DNA from: Entelurus aequoreus
Lineage: Eukaryota; Chordata; Actinopteri; Syngnathiformes; Syngnathidae
Direction: 5' to 3'
DNA: 64,000 nt
NCBI RefSeq assembly: GCF_033978785.1
Contig: NC_084738.1
Span: 61,992,179 to 62,056,178, forward strand
Shown: one piece after another, positions 1 to 10,230 of the stretch
Numbering within the stretch: position 1 is the stretch's first letter
How the letters are laid out: each line of letters opens with the position of its first letter
Position numbers and translations under genes: made by a program
Notes under the pieces: generated by a model
What the model was told of the DNA's origin: nothing
Database searches by the model: none
Seen by the model: only the letters and a program-made list of their open reading frames with translations

Positions 1-1230
1 TGAGCGGTATACTACAAGACAAGGTTATGCAGATTTCTAAATGGGTTACAGAAAATAAGATGAAACTTAATATTTCCAAAACAAAATGTCTTGTTATTTG
101 CTCAAAACATGCTCATACAAAGGAACGCATATTGAATGTTTCTTTGAACGGAGTTCATATTGAACAAGTTAAAGAAGCCAGGTTGCTGGGAGTTACTATA
201 GATGAAAGACTATCTTGGGCCACTCACATTAATAACATAGTAACAAAAATGAGCAGAAGCATCTCAATCATAAGAAGAAGTGTCTATTTTTTAACTAACA
301 CAACTATGAAACAAGTTATACAATCCCTTGTATTGTCACATCTTGACTACTGACCAGCAATCTGGTCTAATGCATCCAAACAAGTCCTCAATAAAATCCA
401 GCTTACCCAAAACAGAGCTGCCAGACTAGCTCTCCATTGCTCATTTAGGACCGGCGTTGAGATAATGCATAATGAATTGTCATGGATGAGAGTTGGTGAA
501 AGACTAGCGTGTAGTTTGATTCTATTTTTAAAAACAATCTATACATACCATAAACCTTCATATCTGTATTCTCAGCTGTTGCTTGCTAGTGAAAGTCACA
601 ACTATGGTACCAGGTTAGCCCTAAGAGGTGCTTTCACCCGTCTTAAACCCAAAAGTGATGTTTTGAAAAAGACTGTAATGTACAGGGCAATCACTTACTG
701 GAATCGACTTCCACAATATCTGGTATCAATCACCAGCAGAGTGGGTTTTAAGAATAGACTAAGAGGACAAGTATTGCGGAAAGAGATTATTCTAGATTGT
801 ACCTAATGTCATGACTGTTTTTATTGACTATTGACTATTTTATTGATTATGGGACAAGCAGTAGAAAATGGTGGATGGTACTTTTTTCGTCACTTATTGT
901 TTGTCTTTGGTACACTAATGTGTATATTTTAGGCCATTGGTTCTTAGTTTTATTTTTGCAAAAATATATATATATATCTATTTTTACATTGCTCTTTTTA
1001 TTTTTGGTATGAACAATATTATGTAAACTCGAAGTTATTATTATTTTTTTGGTTCTTTGTTGTTGCTATTTTTGTATTACAACATTTTATTATTTGATCA
1101 TGTTGTACTGCATTTTAATCTTTTGTTTTGTGATTGTGTGATGTTTTTGCCTGGACCCCAGGAAGAATAGTCTCCACTGCGGTGTAGACTAATGGGGATC
1201 CTTAATGAACTAAACTAAACTAAACTAAAC
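1..1230 (+). mobile_element. 3' part of a non-LTR retrotransposon (L2/Rex1-like LINE)
   Basis: The reverse-transcriptase reading frame runs in from the left window edge and is followed by about 420 bp of AT-rich 3' UTR. The element ends in GGGGATCCTTAATGAACTAA followed by short ACTAA repeats, a microsatellite-type tail rather than poly(A). The tail abuts the interior of a TTAA-type DNA transposon at 1231, so the LINE inserted into that older element, whose missing half should lie left of the window. The clade is inferred from general sequence character and could be L2, Rex1 or another Jockey-superfamily lineage. Confidence 0.75.
3..806 (+). pseudogene. LINE reverse transcriptase, C-terminal part, one in-frame stop
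   Basis: This is the C-terminal portion of a non-LTR retrotransposon polymerase. The visible protein begins in the RT thumb-side region (I-S-K-W-V-T-E-N-K-M-K-L-N then KTK, and LLGVTIDERLSW), typical of LINE RTs after the YADD block. It continues through NRAARL and NYGTRLA to YWNRLP, a conserved C-terminal motif of L2/CR1/Rex-type ORF2 proteins. A TGA at 351-353 interrupts an otherwise open frame where a cysteine codon is usual (LDYC); the same frame continues immediately after it to TAA at 804-806. Only the 3' third of the ORF is in the window, so endonuclease and catalytic RT residues cannot be judged. Confidence 0.8.
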
Positions 1231-1581
1231 CGTGTAGTTACAGGTCCATGTTTTATTAGTATTGTTGATTTTCTGTCTATCCTTCCAGTCAGGGGTTTAT
1301 TTCTTTTGTTTCTATCTGCAGTTAAGCCCATACTTGCCAACCGTCCCGTTTTTAGCGGGAGAATCCCGATATTCAGCGCCTCTCCCGACAAACTCCCGGT
1401 ATTCAGCCGGGGCTGGAGGCCACGCCCCCTCCAGCTCAATGCGGACCCGAGTGTGAGTGGGGACAGCCATTCTCACGTCCGCTTTCCCACAATATAAACT
1501 TGCCTGCGTCATAACATCTACGGCTTTTGGGTGTGCACAACAAGTATTAGTAGACGCAGCAGAAGAACGAGGAATACAGCC

Positions 1582-2415
1582 ATGGCGACGCCGAGCAAGA
1601 TGAAGAAATACGCTTGCAAGTTCCAAAGCGAATGGAAACAAGAATTTCAATTCATCCAGGACAGTTCGAAGGGGAAGGGGTATGTTGCCTGTAAATTTTG
1701 TAGAACAGACTTCTCAATTGAACACGGTGGCCGAAATGATATACTCATCATGAACGGAGAGCGAAGCACAAGGCGGCGGCAGCGCAGCACCGGTCACAGT
1801 CCAGTATTATGGGCCACCTCGCAAAATGGAGACCCGATGGTGTAATATATGCCGAGACAAAGATGACTATGCTGATAGCTGCAAGCAACATCCCATTCTC
1901 ATTTGCGGATGTTTACAAGAAATCCGTGAAGAATATGTACCCGGATTCAGAGATCGCTTGCCAGTACTCAAATGGCAGAACAAAGGCGACTCAAATAGTG
2001 AAAGGTAAGTGTTTGTTTTTTTAGTACGTAGCAAGTACAGTACAGTTAGTAGAACAACTGTGTTTTCATTACTGTGTATTTGATAGGTGCCATTGCCCCG
2101 GAATTGGACAAGGAAGTGATGGAACTTTGCCAAAACCAACCCTTTGGTCTGATGTGTGATGAAAGCACAAGCAGAAAGACGGATAAAGTATGTATTTTGT
2201 ATTTACACTTCTCTTGTAAAGTAATGTTGTGGCTGCTGTGAAAATTGCTTTCTAAATATATTTATATATATATATATTTTTTTTAAGGAGCTTGTGATAT
2301 TGGCCAGGGTTTGCGATCCGAAAACTGAGGAGGTGGTGACGAAGTTTCTGCACATGCCAGTGTGCAACATTGGCACAGCAGAGAACCTCTTTGAGTCACT
2401 GAACACAGTGCTAAG
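1582..2415 (+). pseudogene. hAT transposase, N-terminal exons (BED zinc finger and first catalytic block)
   Basis: Three exons can be read. Exon 1 (about 1582-2004) starts at ATG in MATPSKMKKYACKF and contains a BED-type finger (CKFC, then H residues in EHGG and AKHK). A one-base frameshift near 1750-1765 separates it from the continuation MGHLAKWRPDGVIYAETKM and DVYKKSVKNMYPDSEIA. It ends at an AAAG/GTAAGT donor. Exon 2 (2087-2187) reads LDKEVMELCQNQPFGLMCDE and carries the hAT motif LMCDES, where the first catalytic aspartate sits. Exon 3 (2288-2415) reads ELVILARVCDPKTEEVVTKF and ends at AAG/GTAAAT. Phases join cleanly. The remaining catalytic region is absent, so the protein is broken. 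Confidence 0.85.
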
Positions 2416-2468
2416 GTAAATGTAAAGTCGCTTATGTGTAAATGTAAATATATTACAATATGCTAGGA

Positions 2469-3128
2469 CAGTGGTTCTCAAATGGGGGTACGTGTACCCC
2501 TGGGGGTACTTGAAGGTATGCCAAGGGGTACGTGAGATTTTTTTTTAAATATTCTAAAAATAGCAACAATTCAAAAATCCTTTATAAATATATTTATTGA
2601 ATAATACTTCAACAAAATATGAATGTAAGTTCATAAACTGAACATCAAATCAAGTAGGCTATTCCATTCATTACAATGCAATATTCAGTGTTGACAGCTA
2701 GATTTTTTGTGGACATGTTCCATAAATATTGATGTTAAAGATTTATTTTTTTGTGAAGAAATGTTTAGAATTAAATTCATGAATCCAGATGGATCTCTAT
2801 TACAATCCCCAAAGAGGGCACTTTAAGTTGATGATTACTTCTATGTGTAGAAATCTTTATTTATAATTGAATCACTTGTTTATTTTTCAACAAATTTTTA
2901 GTTATTTTTATATCTTTTTTTCCAAATAGTTCAAGAAAGACCACAACAAATGAGCAATATTTTGCACTGTTATACAATTTAATACATCAGAAACTGATGA
3001 CATAGTGCTGTATTTTACTTCTTTATCTCTATTTTTCAACCAAAAATGCTTAGCTCTGATTAGGGGTTACTTGAATTAAAAACATTTTCACAGGGGGTAC
3101 ATCACTGAAAAAAGGTTGAGAACCGCTG
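2469..3128. mobile_element. Non-autonomous hAT element (MITE) nested in the hAT
   Basis: The ends are CAGTGGTTCTCAA and TTGAGAACCGCTG. They are flanked by near-identical 8-bp duplications TGCTAGGA (2461-2468) and TGCTAAGA (3129-3136). The interior is AT-rich and repeats GGGGGTACGTG-type motifs near both ends. No coding frame is visible. It lies in an intron-like position downstream of the third transposase exon of the host element, so it is younger than that element. Confidence 0.88.
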
Positions 3129-3181
3129 TGCTAAGAGACAGACCACTAATAAGTAATGTTGTGCTTTGTTTATTCCTAGTG

Positions 3182-3401
3182 ACAGAAAAATTGACTGGAG
3201 AAACGAAACCATCCTTCAGAATAACAATGTTATTAAAAAGAAAAAGAGACTTATTGTACTCTAAAAATGTTGGTCTTACTTAAAAATGCACACACTTAGT
3301 TGTATTCAGAGTTAAAGAATATTATATGGCTCTCACAAAAATACATTTTAAAATATTTGGCTTTCATGGCTCTCTCAGCCAAAAAGGTTCCCGACCCCTG
3401 T
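3182..3401 (-). mobile_element. Fragment of a hAT MITE (CAGGGGTCGGGAACC end)
   Basis: Read on the minus strand, the sequence starts CAGGGGTCGGGAACCTTTTT and continues with GGCTGAGAGAGCCATGAAAG, the end of a common fish hAT family. The other terminus is not found, so the fragment is truncated on the left; the left limit given here is approximate. A related but distinct end (CAGGGGTCGGCAGCC) occurs at 56405. Confidence 0.6.
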
Positions 3402-3476
3402 TATAGAGGATAAGACTAGAGAAAGCAATTATATCCCAAGCTCACTTGTGCTTAATTTCCTCATTTTCATTTGCAG

Positions 3477-3874
3477 TTATGGAGCTAGGAAAAAGTCTGC
3501 CGCAGCTGCGATTGGACCTGACCAGCCTCCGGGTACAAGTACTGGAGTACCAATTGCTTGCCAGGGAACATCTTCCCCAGGAAGCAAGGATTGACCGGTT
3601 TTGGGCCATGCTAGGGAGAGATGGAAGATTCCCCACACTCGTGCATTTGATGAAAGCACTTTTATGCGTGCCACACAGCAATGCATCATCAGAGAGGGTG
3701 TTCAGTATGGTTCGAAAAATAGTGACAGAGAATAGAAAGAGGATGGACAATTCAACCCTTAACTCACTCCTTTCCTGCAAAATAAATTTCACAGATGCTG
3801 CCCACAGCTATATTCCTTCAAAGGCTGTGCTTCTGGCTGCAAAGCATTGTACTTTCAAGTACAACAATGAGTAG
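3477..3874 (+). CDS. hAT transposase terminal exon, hAT C-terminal dimerisation domain
   Basis: This terminal exon follows a TTTGCAG acceptor at 3476 and is open to TAG at 3872-3874. It reads MELGKSLPQLRLDLTSLRVQ and then LMKALLCVPHSNASSERVFS, the hallmark of the hAT C-terminal dimerisation domain (hydrophobic run, PHSNASSERVFS, then a basic segment ENRKRM). This part is intact and about 130 residues long. The catalytic segment between it and the exons at 2087-2415 is missing, so it could only produce a truncated product. Confidence 0.85.
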
Positions 3875-4008
3875 ATGAGTGTTGTGTGTGTGTGTGTATA
3901 TGTGTAAATAAATGAACACTAAAATTCAAGTATTTCTTTTATTTATATTTATATATATATATAATCAAATAAATATATATATATAGCTAGAATTCACTGA
4001 AAGTCAAG

Positions 4009-4011
<3 letters not shown>

Positions 4012-4053
<42 letters not shown>

Positions 4054-4150
4054 AAATACTTGAGTTGGTGAATTCAAGCTGTAAAATACTCTCCTCTTAA
4101 CCACGCCCCCCGTCCAAGACCCCCCCCCCCCCCCACCACCACCCTCCCCC
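4012..4150. repeat. (TA)n tract followed by a 15-base C run and C-rich segment
   Basis: An alternating TA tract spans about 4012-4051. A run of fifteen C at 4120-4134 is followed by CCACCACCACCCTCCCCC, giving four or more C-blocks. On the minus strand this is a potential G-quadruplex. It lies in the right arm of the hAT element, next to the terminal repeat. Confidence 0.8.
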
Positions 4151-4759
4151 ACCTCCCGATATTGGAGGTCTCAAGGTTGGCAAGTATGGTTAAGCCCGAT
4201 GCTATCACGTTAGCTCCACAGCTAAAGTGCTGCGCCGATGTATTGTCGTGGAGATAAAAGTCACTGTGAATGTCACTTCACTCTCATTTTCAAGAGGATA
4301 TAGTATCCGAGGTGGTTTAAAATACAAATCCGTGATCCACAATAGAAAAAGGAGAAAGTGTGGAATCCAATGAGCCCTTGTGCCTAAGTTATGGTCAGAG
4401 CGAAAAAAGATACGTCCTGCACTGCACTCTAGTCCTTCACTCTGACATTCCTCATCCACAAATCTTTCATCCTCGCTCAAATTAATGGGGTAATCGTCAC
4501 TTTCTCGGTCCGAATCGCTCTCGCTGCTGGTGTAAACAATGGGGAAATGTGAGGAGCCTTTCAACCTGTGACATCACGCTACTTCCGGTACAGGCAAGGC
4601 TTTTTTTATCAGCGACCAAAAGTTGCGAACTTTATCGTCGATGTTCTCTACTAAATTCTTTCAGCAGAAATATGGCAATATCTCAAAATGATCAAGTATG
4701 ACACATAGAATGGATCTGCTATCCCCGTTTAAATAAAAAAAAATCATTTCAGTAGGCCT

Positions 4760-6322
4760 TTCAAACTTCACTGCACACATTTTTGCTCAAGTGATCAAAA
4801 GGAGTGGGAAGAAGCAGAGCTTGTCTGGCCCCACCCCTGTGACAGCAGCAGCGTTCCAAAAAGAAAAAAAAATTGAGATGCAAGATTCCAAAGTCCACAG
4901 CATTTTACAGACAAATGAATGCCAGAGCTGTAGAATAAAATGACAGATGAAGTCAATTTGTGCAAATGTAATATCAAGTCTGTTTTCACTGTGAGAAAGG
5001 CTTTCCAAAGTGCTTTAGATGTAATGTGTTACAGTAATAAACACAATGACATGGTTCTCTATGTCAGCACAAATACTTTCGTAAAGTATATTTATTTGAG
5101 ATCAAGAATGCCACATCTATAGAACTGACCTACAATCAGTTATAGTGTGAAATGAAAGTCTTGTTTAAACAAGGAACTAGATAGCATCATGTTGTATCAA
5201 ATCAAATCGGATTAAAAACTCCTAAATGAAATTGTATTGTTACATTTTAGAATGTATCTACATACGTATCGGATCGTCTCAGATTGGAGCGAGCTACAAA
5301 CCCGAACCCTAACTTTTGAGCTCCCAACCTTAGATCCAGAACTTGAGCTTGAAATCCTGACCAAACTGAACTAAATCAAATATATTTGTTAAGATGAAAC
5401 ATCTCACAACATTGCTGTAAATTGAGGTTTTTAAAATGCGTCTTTACCAATTATTGAATTAAGCTGAGAACAAGACTCCGACATGGGGGGTAAAAATAAG
5501 TCCCTTTTGTTCGTCAACATTAGAATTTGTGAAATGCAAAGAATGAAGAAGACTTAGTCTTATTTGGCCATCATCATCATAAATATCTTGGGAATTCACA
5601 TGTACAATCAAGATAATTCTAAGGACAAACTAAGGACATAACTATTTAACATATTATGTGTAATTATGCATTTGCATTATTTTTTTTAGCAACATCAACA
5701 AATACAAAAAATAATTTTGAAAAACATCATCTGCTATATTTAGAAACAAATGTCACCCTCTAGTGGTCAATACATGCATGTCAACACAACCTCATAACAC
5801 AAAAGCCCTTGTTATCACAATTGCAAAGAGCTAATAAAATAATAGGTTTTGATTTAAGATGAGGGTTTTTAGGAAAAGGGTGGGTAGTGAATGCTTGGGG
5901 TTAGGGTTTGACGGATTGGAAGCTGGTTCTTAACTACTGAAGTTAAATCACACACCTAATTCACAATCATTGTTTCAAACCCCAACCCTAAAATGAAACC
6001 TTAACCCTAATACACTCCAACACGTGGAAACATGTAGAAAAGTGTATAAAAGGGAAAGTACAACTCTTTATCCCTGCACGTTATTCCAACTTCTCTGCCT
6101 CCTTCATTGAGATACGTGCCACTCTTTTACAACATATGGTGAACATTGTATGTGTCAGGGTTTACCCGAGATTGCCAGTGGCGGTGGGAGAGTGGTTAAA
6201 GGTGTGGTCATCATGACGTCATCGTATAATTTGGCATATCTGCGATATGATTTTCTTTGAAAAGGCTAAAAAAATATTTATACATACACTTAAAAACAAA
6301 TCTGCGTTAATAATTAGTATTA
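4760..6322. other. Intergenic, no recognisable gene or complete repeat
   Basis: The stretch is AT-rich, with only short open frames that lack codon structure, domain motifs or plausible splice signals. Short runs such as AACCCTAA around 5300 and 5980-6010 are not long enough to count as telomeric repeats. I see nothing assignable. Confidence 0.5.
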
Positions 6323-6846
6323 CCGTATTTTTCGGAGTATAAGTCACTCCGGAGAATAAGTCGCACCGGCCGAAAATGCATAACAAAGAAGGAAAAAAAC
6401 ATATATAAGTCGCACTGGAGTAAAGGTCGCATTTTTTGGGGAAATTTATTTGATAAAACCCAACACCAAGAATAGACATTTGAAAGGCAATTTAAAATAA
6501 ATGAAGAATAGTGAACAACAGGCTGAATAAGTGTACGTTATATGAGGCATAAATAACCAACTGAGAACGTGCCTGGTATGTTAACGTAACATATTATGGT
6601 AAGAGTCATTCAAATAACTATAACATATAGAACATGCTATACGTTTACCAAATAATCTGTCACTCCTAATCGCTAAATCGCATGAAATCTTATACGTCTA
6701 GTCTCTTACGTGAATGAGCTAAATACTATTATTTGATATTTTACGCTAATGTGTTAATAATTTCACACATAAGTCGCTCCTGAGTATAAGTCGCACCCCC
6801 GGCCAAACTATGAAAAAAACTGCGACTTATAGTCCGAAAAATACGG
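6323..6846. mobile_element. TA-flanked MITE (CCGTATTTTTCGGA ends)
   Basis: The termini CCGTATTTTTCGGAGTATAA and TTATAGTCCGAAAAATACGG are inverted repeats with TA on both outer sides (6321-6322 and 6847-6848), as expected for Tc1/mariner-type insertion. The termini carry repeated AAGTCGCxCC motifs. There is no coding capacity. A near-identical copy is at 25358-25861 and a half copy at 26022-26178, so the family is recently active or homogenised. Superfamily placement rests on the TA duplication alone. Confidence 0.85.
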
Positions 6847-7117
6847 TAACATATACAGTATTTTAATTCTATATCGTTTTGCTCCGTTTTTTTAATTGTT
6901 GCTGCTAATTGTAAAATATACTTTGTGGATACTTTTTTTTTTTAAAGAATATAGCCACTTTTAGTGAAGTTTGTGTTGTTTTGATGTTCATTATTTCCAT
7001 GATAGTGAACAACGTCCGTGCGTGAAAGGAGATTGGCGAAGAATGAGCAAGTGTGGTTGTGTGTTTGGGGATGCACACACACGGACGTTTGTGCACGGGA
7101 GGGAATATGTGTTGGAA

Positions 7118-7813
7118 CTAGTGTTGTAACGATACCAATATTTTGGTACCGGTACTAAAGTTATTTCGGTACTTTTTGGTACTTTTTTAAATAAAGGGGA
7201 CCACAAAAAAATTGCATTATTGGCTTTATTTTAACAAAAAATCTTAGGTTACATTAAACATATGTTTCTTATTGCAAGTTTGTCCTTAAATAAAATAGTG
7301 AACATACAAGACAACTTGTCTTATAGTGGTAAGTAAGCCAACAAAGGCTCCTAATTAGTCTGCTGACATATGCAGTAACATATTGTGTCATTTATCATTC
7401 TATTATTTTGTCAACGTTAAGGACAAGTGGTAGAAAATTAAGTATTAATCTACTTGTTCTTTTACTGTTAATATCTGCTTACTTTGTCTTTCAACGTGTT
7501 CTATCTACACTTCTGTTAAAATGTAATAATAATTTATTCTTCTGTTGTTTGATACTTTACATTAGTTTTGGATGATACCACACATTTGGGTATCAATCTG
7601 ATACCAAGTAGTTACAGGATCATACATAGGTCATATTCAAAGTCCTCATGTGTCCAGGGACATATTTCCTGAGTTTATAAACATAATATACATTTTTAAA
7701 AAACGTAAGAATATGTTGTGATGTGTGTGCGGGACCGGTACTTTTCAGAGACGGAATCGTACGGAAAAGTATTCATTAGTATCGCGGTACTATACTAAAC
7801 CGTACAACCCTAG
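7118..7813. mobile_element. hAT-like MITE with GGTACCGGTAC-rich ends
   Basis: The left end CTAGTGTTGTAACGATACC and right end GGTACTATACTAAACCGTAC then AACCCTAG form imperfect inverted termini rich in GGTACCGGTAC. The interior contains a block (AAACATATGTTTCTTATTGCA) that recurs in inverted orientation at 14300-14340, which identifies a second copy spanning 8007-14441. The target duplication is ambiguous because of CTAG/GTAACT redundancy at both edges. Confidence 0.65.
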
Positions 7814-8766
7814 TTGTAACTAGCTTCAGATTGGCAATAAAAGTTAAAAATAGAGTTGGACTTTGTGGGACTTTTTCTCGGGGATAAAATATATTAAATT
7901 GTATTTGTTTTTAAGTAGAAACCCTTATTTTAAAGGTGTGACAGCTATAATTTTGCTTTAGCTGTGTGCCACCATCAGTTACATTAAGGGGAAAGTCTGT
8001 GTGTAGTAAGGTTGTACGGTATACCGGTACTAATACATTTAAAAAGGTACAATGCCGCCTTTGAAAAATACCAGTACTTTTTTTCCACGGACGTGATGCT
8101 GGTAAAATGAGCCAAGGCAAATGTGAGTCAACACACACACACACACAGCACTTACAAACACGGAAACGGCATGGAGACACAAGAGGGAGAATGGACGTGT
8201 TTTGGAATTAAAACTAACTATAAAGGTAAAGCTAAACACTGAAGTGCGGCTTTTAAACATAGCGGCTAACGTCCCTTCGCAGTGTTTTAGTTACTTCTAC
8301 ATCACTAATCTTCGCCGCCGTGGCAACAAATAAACTATGTTTCTTTCAAGTATCATCCCTGCATGACGAGGAATAGCTAAACATGCTTCACTATACACTG
8401 TAGGAGGATACAATAGCTAGCACTCCATAATGAAAACAAAGGGGTGGATCTATACAAGTATCGACAGTAACAATAAGTACATAACCTGTACTTATTCGAC
8501 ACTACAATGATTACATCAATAGTTTTTAATATCACAAAATATTTTGTAATTTCTTTTTTTATTGTTAATAAATCCAGAAAATACGTCTTTGGACACAGGA
8601 TAACTTTAATTATAACCAATGTATGATCCTGTAACCACTTGCTATTGGATCTATACCCATATTTGAGGTATCACCCAAAACTAATGTAAACTGTCCAAAG
8701 ACAGAAGAATAAGTGCTTGTTACATTTTAACAGAAGTGTAGATAGAACATGCTAAAACAGAAAGTA

Positions 8767-9818
8767 CCGTATTTTCCGGACTATAAGGCTCACTTAAAAT
8801 CTTTTTTTCCCCTCAAAACACGACAGTGCGCCTTATAACACAGTGTGCCTAATGTACGGAATAATTCTGGTTTTGCTTAGCAACCTCGAAGCAATTTTTT
8901 TTGGTACATGGTGTAATAAGTGTGACCAGTAGATGGCAGTCAAACATAAGAGATACATGTGGACTGCAATATGACTCAAGTAAACAATATTTCATATGTT
9001 CCGTTGAAAATATAAAACATTACACATGACGCTCAAAAATCCATCAAAATGTTTTAGTACGACTTTGGTAAGCTCTGAAGCCGCACCGCTTGATGGATTG
9101 TACTGTGCTTCAACATACGAGTATTATTATGGTGTGTGTATAAGGTAAGACATTATCTGGTGTTTTGTTTCGCAATATTATGCAAAAGCAACTTTTCTTA
9201 CCTTCTGGTACCTGCTGATCTGTATTTGGGATCTGCAATAATCCTGAAAAACTCGCCATGAAAGCGCTAAAACATACCGGTGTAGTGAGTTTACATTATT
9301 CACCCAAGGAACTTTAGTTATTAGAGAGTTCCGGTCGGACAGTTTTTCATGGGGAACATTGTTGTTGTTTCCGGATGAGGAGATGCTGCTCCGTTATTGA
9401 TTGAAGTAAAGTCTGAATGTCATTAAAACAGTTAGCTCCCTCTTTTGACACTTCCTCCACTCCCGTCCTTGCACGCTACACGGCTACAACAAAGATGACG
9501 GGGAGAAGACGCTGCCGAAGGTGAGCCACGTAAATAAGACCGCCCACAAAACGGCGCGTCCGGAAGCGACTGTCAGAAAGCGGCTTGAAGATGATCTGTA
9601 AAACATCATCTATGCAACATTTTGACCAAAGAACCACCATTACATGTTATGTAGACCACGAGGAAGTGTTTTACATTTAGAAAAAAAAAATAATAATTTG
9701 ACTCCTTTAATGCACCTTATAATCCGGTGCGCCTTATATATGAAAACAGATAACAAATAGACCATTTATCGGCAGCGCGTTTTATAATCCGGTGCGTCCT
9801 ATGGTCCAGAAAATACGG
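8767..9818. mobile_element. TA-flanked MITE (CCGTATTTTCCGGAC ends), ~1.05 kb
   Basis: The ends CCGTATTTTCCGGACTATAA and GGTCCAGAAAATACGG are inverted, with TA at both flanks (8765-8766 and 9819-9820). The termini contain degenerate GCGCCTTATAA motifs. A related reverse-oriented copy lies at 46.2-48.0 kb. No transposase frame is recognisable. It is a longer relative of the CCGTATTTTTCGG family at 6323, with a different interior. Confidence 0.82.
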
Positions 9819-9940
9819 TAAGCAGATATTTGTCCATCCAAAGTCGGGACCCGGGGTGGACCGCTCGCCTGTGCATCGGTTGGGGACGTCTCTGCGCTGC
9901 TGACCTGTCTCCTCTTGGGATGGTCTCCTGCTGGCCCCAC

Positions 9941-10230
9941 TATGGACTGGACTCTCACACTTATGTTAGATGCACTATGGGCTGGACTCTCACTATTATG
10001 TTAGATCCACTATGGACTGGACTCTCACACTATTATGTTAGATCCACTATGGACTGGACTCTCACCCTATTATGTTAGATGCACTGTGGACTGGACTCTC
10101 ACTATTATGTTAGATCCACTATGGACTGGACTCTCACACTATTATGTTAGATCCACTATGGACTGGACTCTCACACTATTATGTTAGATCCACTATGGAC
10201 TGGACTCTCACACTATTATGTTAGATCCAC
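9941..10230 (+). repeat. Minisatellite, ~35/37-bp unit, left block
   Basis: About eight units built on CCACTATGGACTGGACTCTC followed by ACACTATTATGTTAGAT. Units alternate between about 37 and 35 bp through presence or absence of an AC dinucleotide. It is continuous in phase with the block at 13406-13921. The array is an expansion of a segment of the retroposon 3' region rather than an independent satellite. Confidence 0.92.

Larger units (their letters stand above)
1329..4188 (+). mobile_element. hAT DNA transposon with transposase exons
   Basis: The terminal inverted repeats are CATACTTGCCAACC at 1329 and GGTTGGCAAGTATG ending at 4188. They are flanked by a perfect 8-bp target duplication, GTTAAGCC (1321-1328 and 4189-4196), which is diagnostic of hAT elements. 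Inside are BED-finger and transposase exons at the left and a hAT dimerisation exon at the right. The middle of the transposase gene is missing and is occupied by two other repeats (2469-3128 and about 3182-3401), so the copy is non-autonomous now. A C-run and (TA)n tracts lie near the right end. Confidence 0.92.
1231..4759 (-). mobile_element. TTAA-type (Kolobok-like) transposon copy, split by a hAT and truncated by a LINE
   Basis: Positions 1231-1328 and 4189-4759 are two halves of one repeat. The first ends GTTAAGCC and the second resumes with the same eight bases, matching the continuous copies at 40.4, 42.4, 43.9 and 50.3 kb. The right end is CAGTAGGCCT at 4750-4759, followed by TTCA instead of TTAA. 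The left end is replaced by the LINE tail at 1230. On the minus strand, 4564 down to about 4270 encodes the acidic N-terminal segment (SSESDSDRESDDYPINLSED) and then WITDLYFKPPRILYPLENES, as in the other copies. Confidence 0.8.

Noticed and set aside
5960..6015. Telomere-like AACCCTAA text
   Set aside because: Only isolated motifs, no tandem TTAGGG array.
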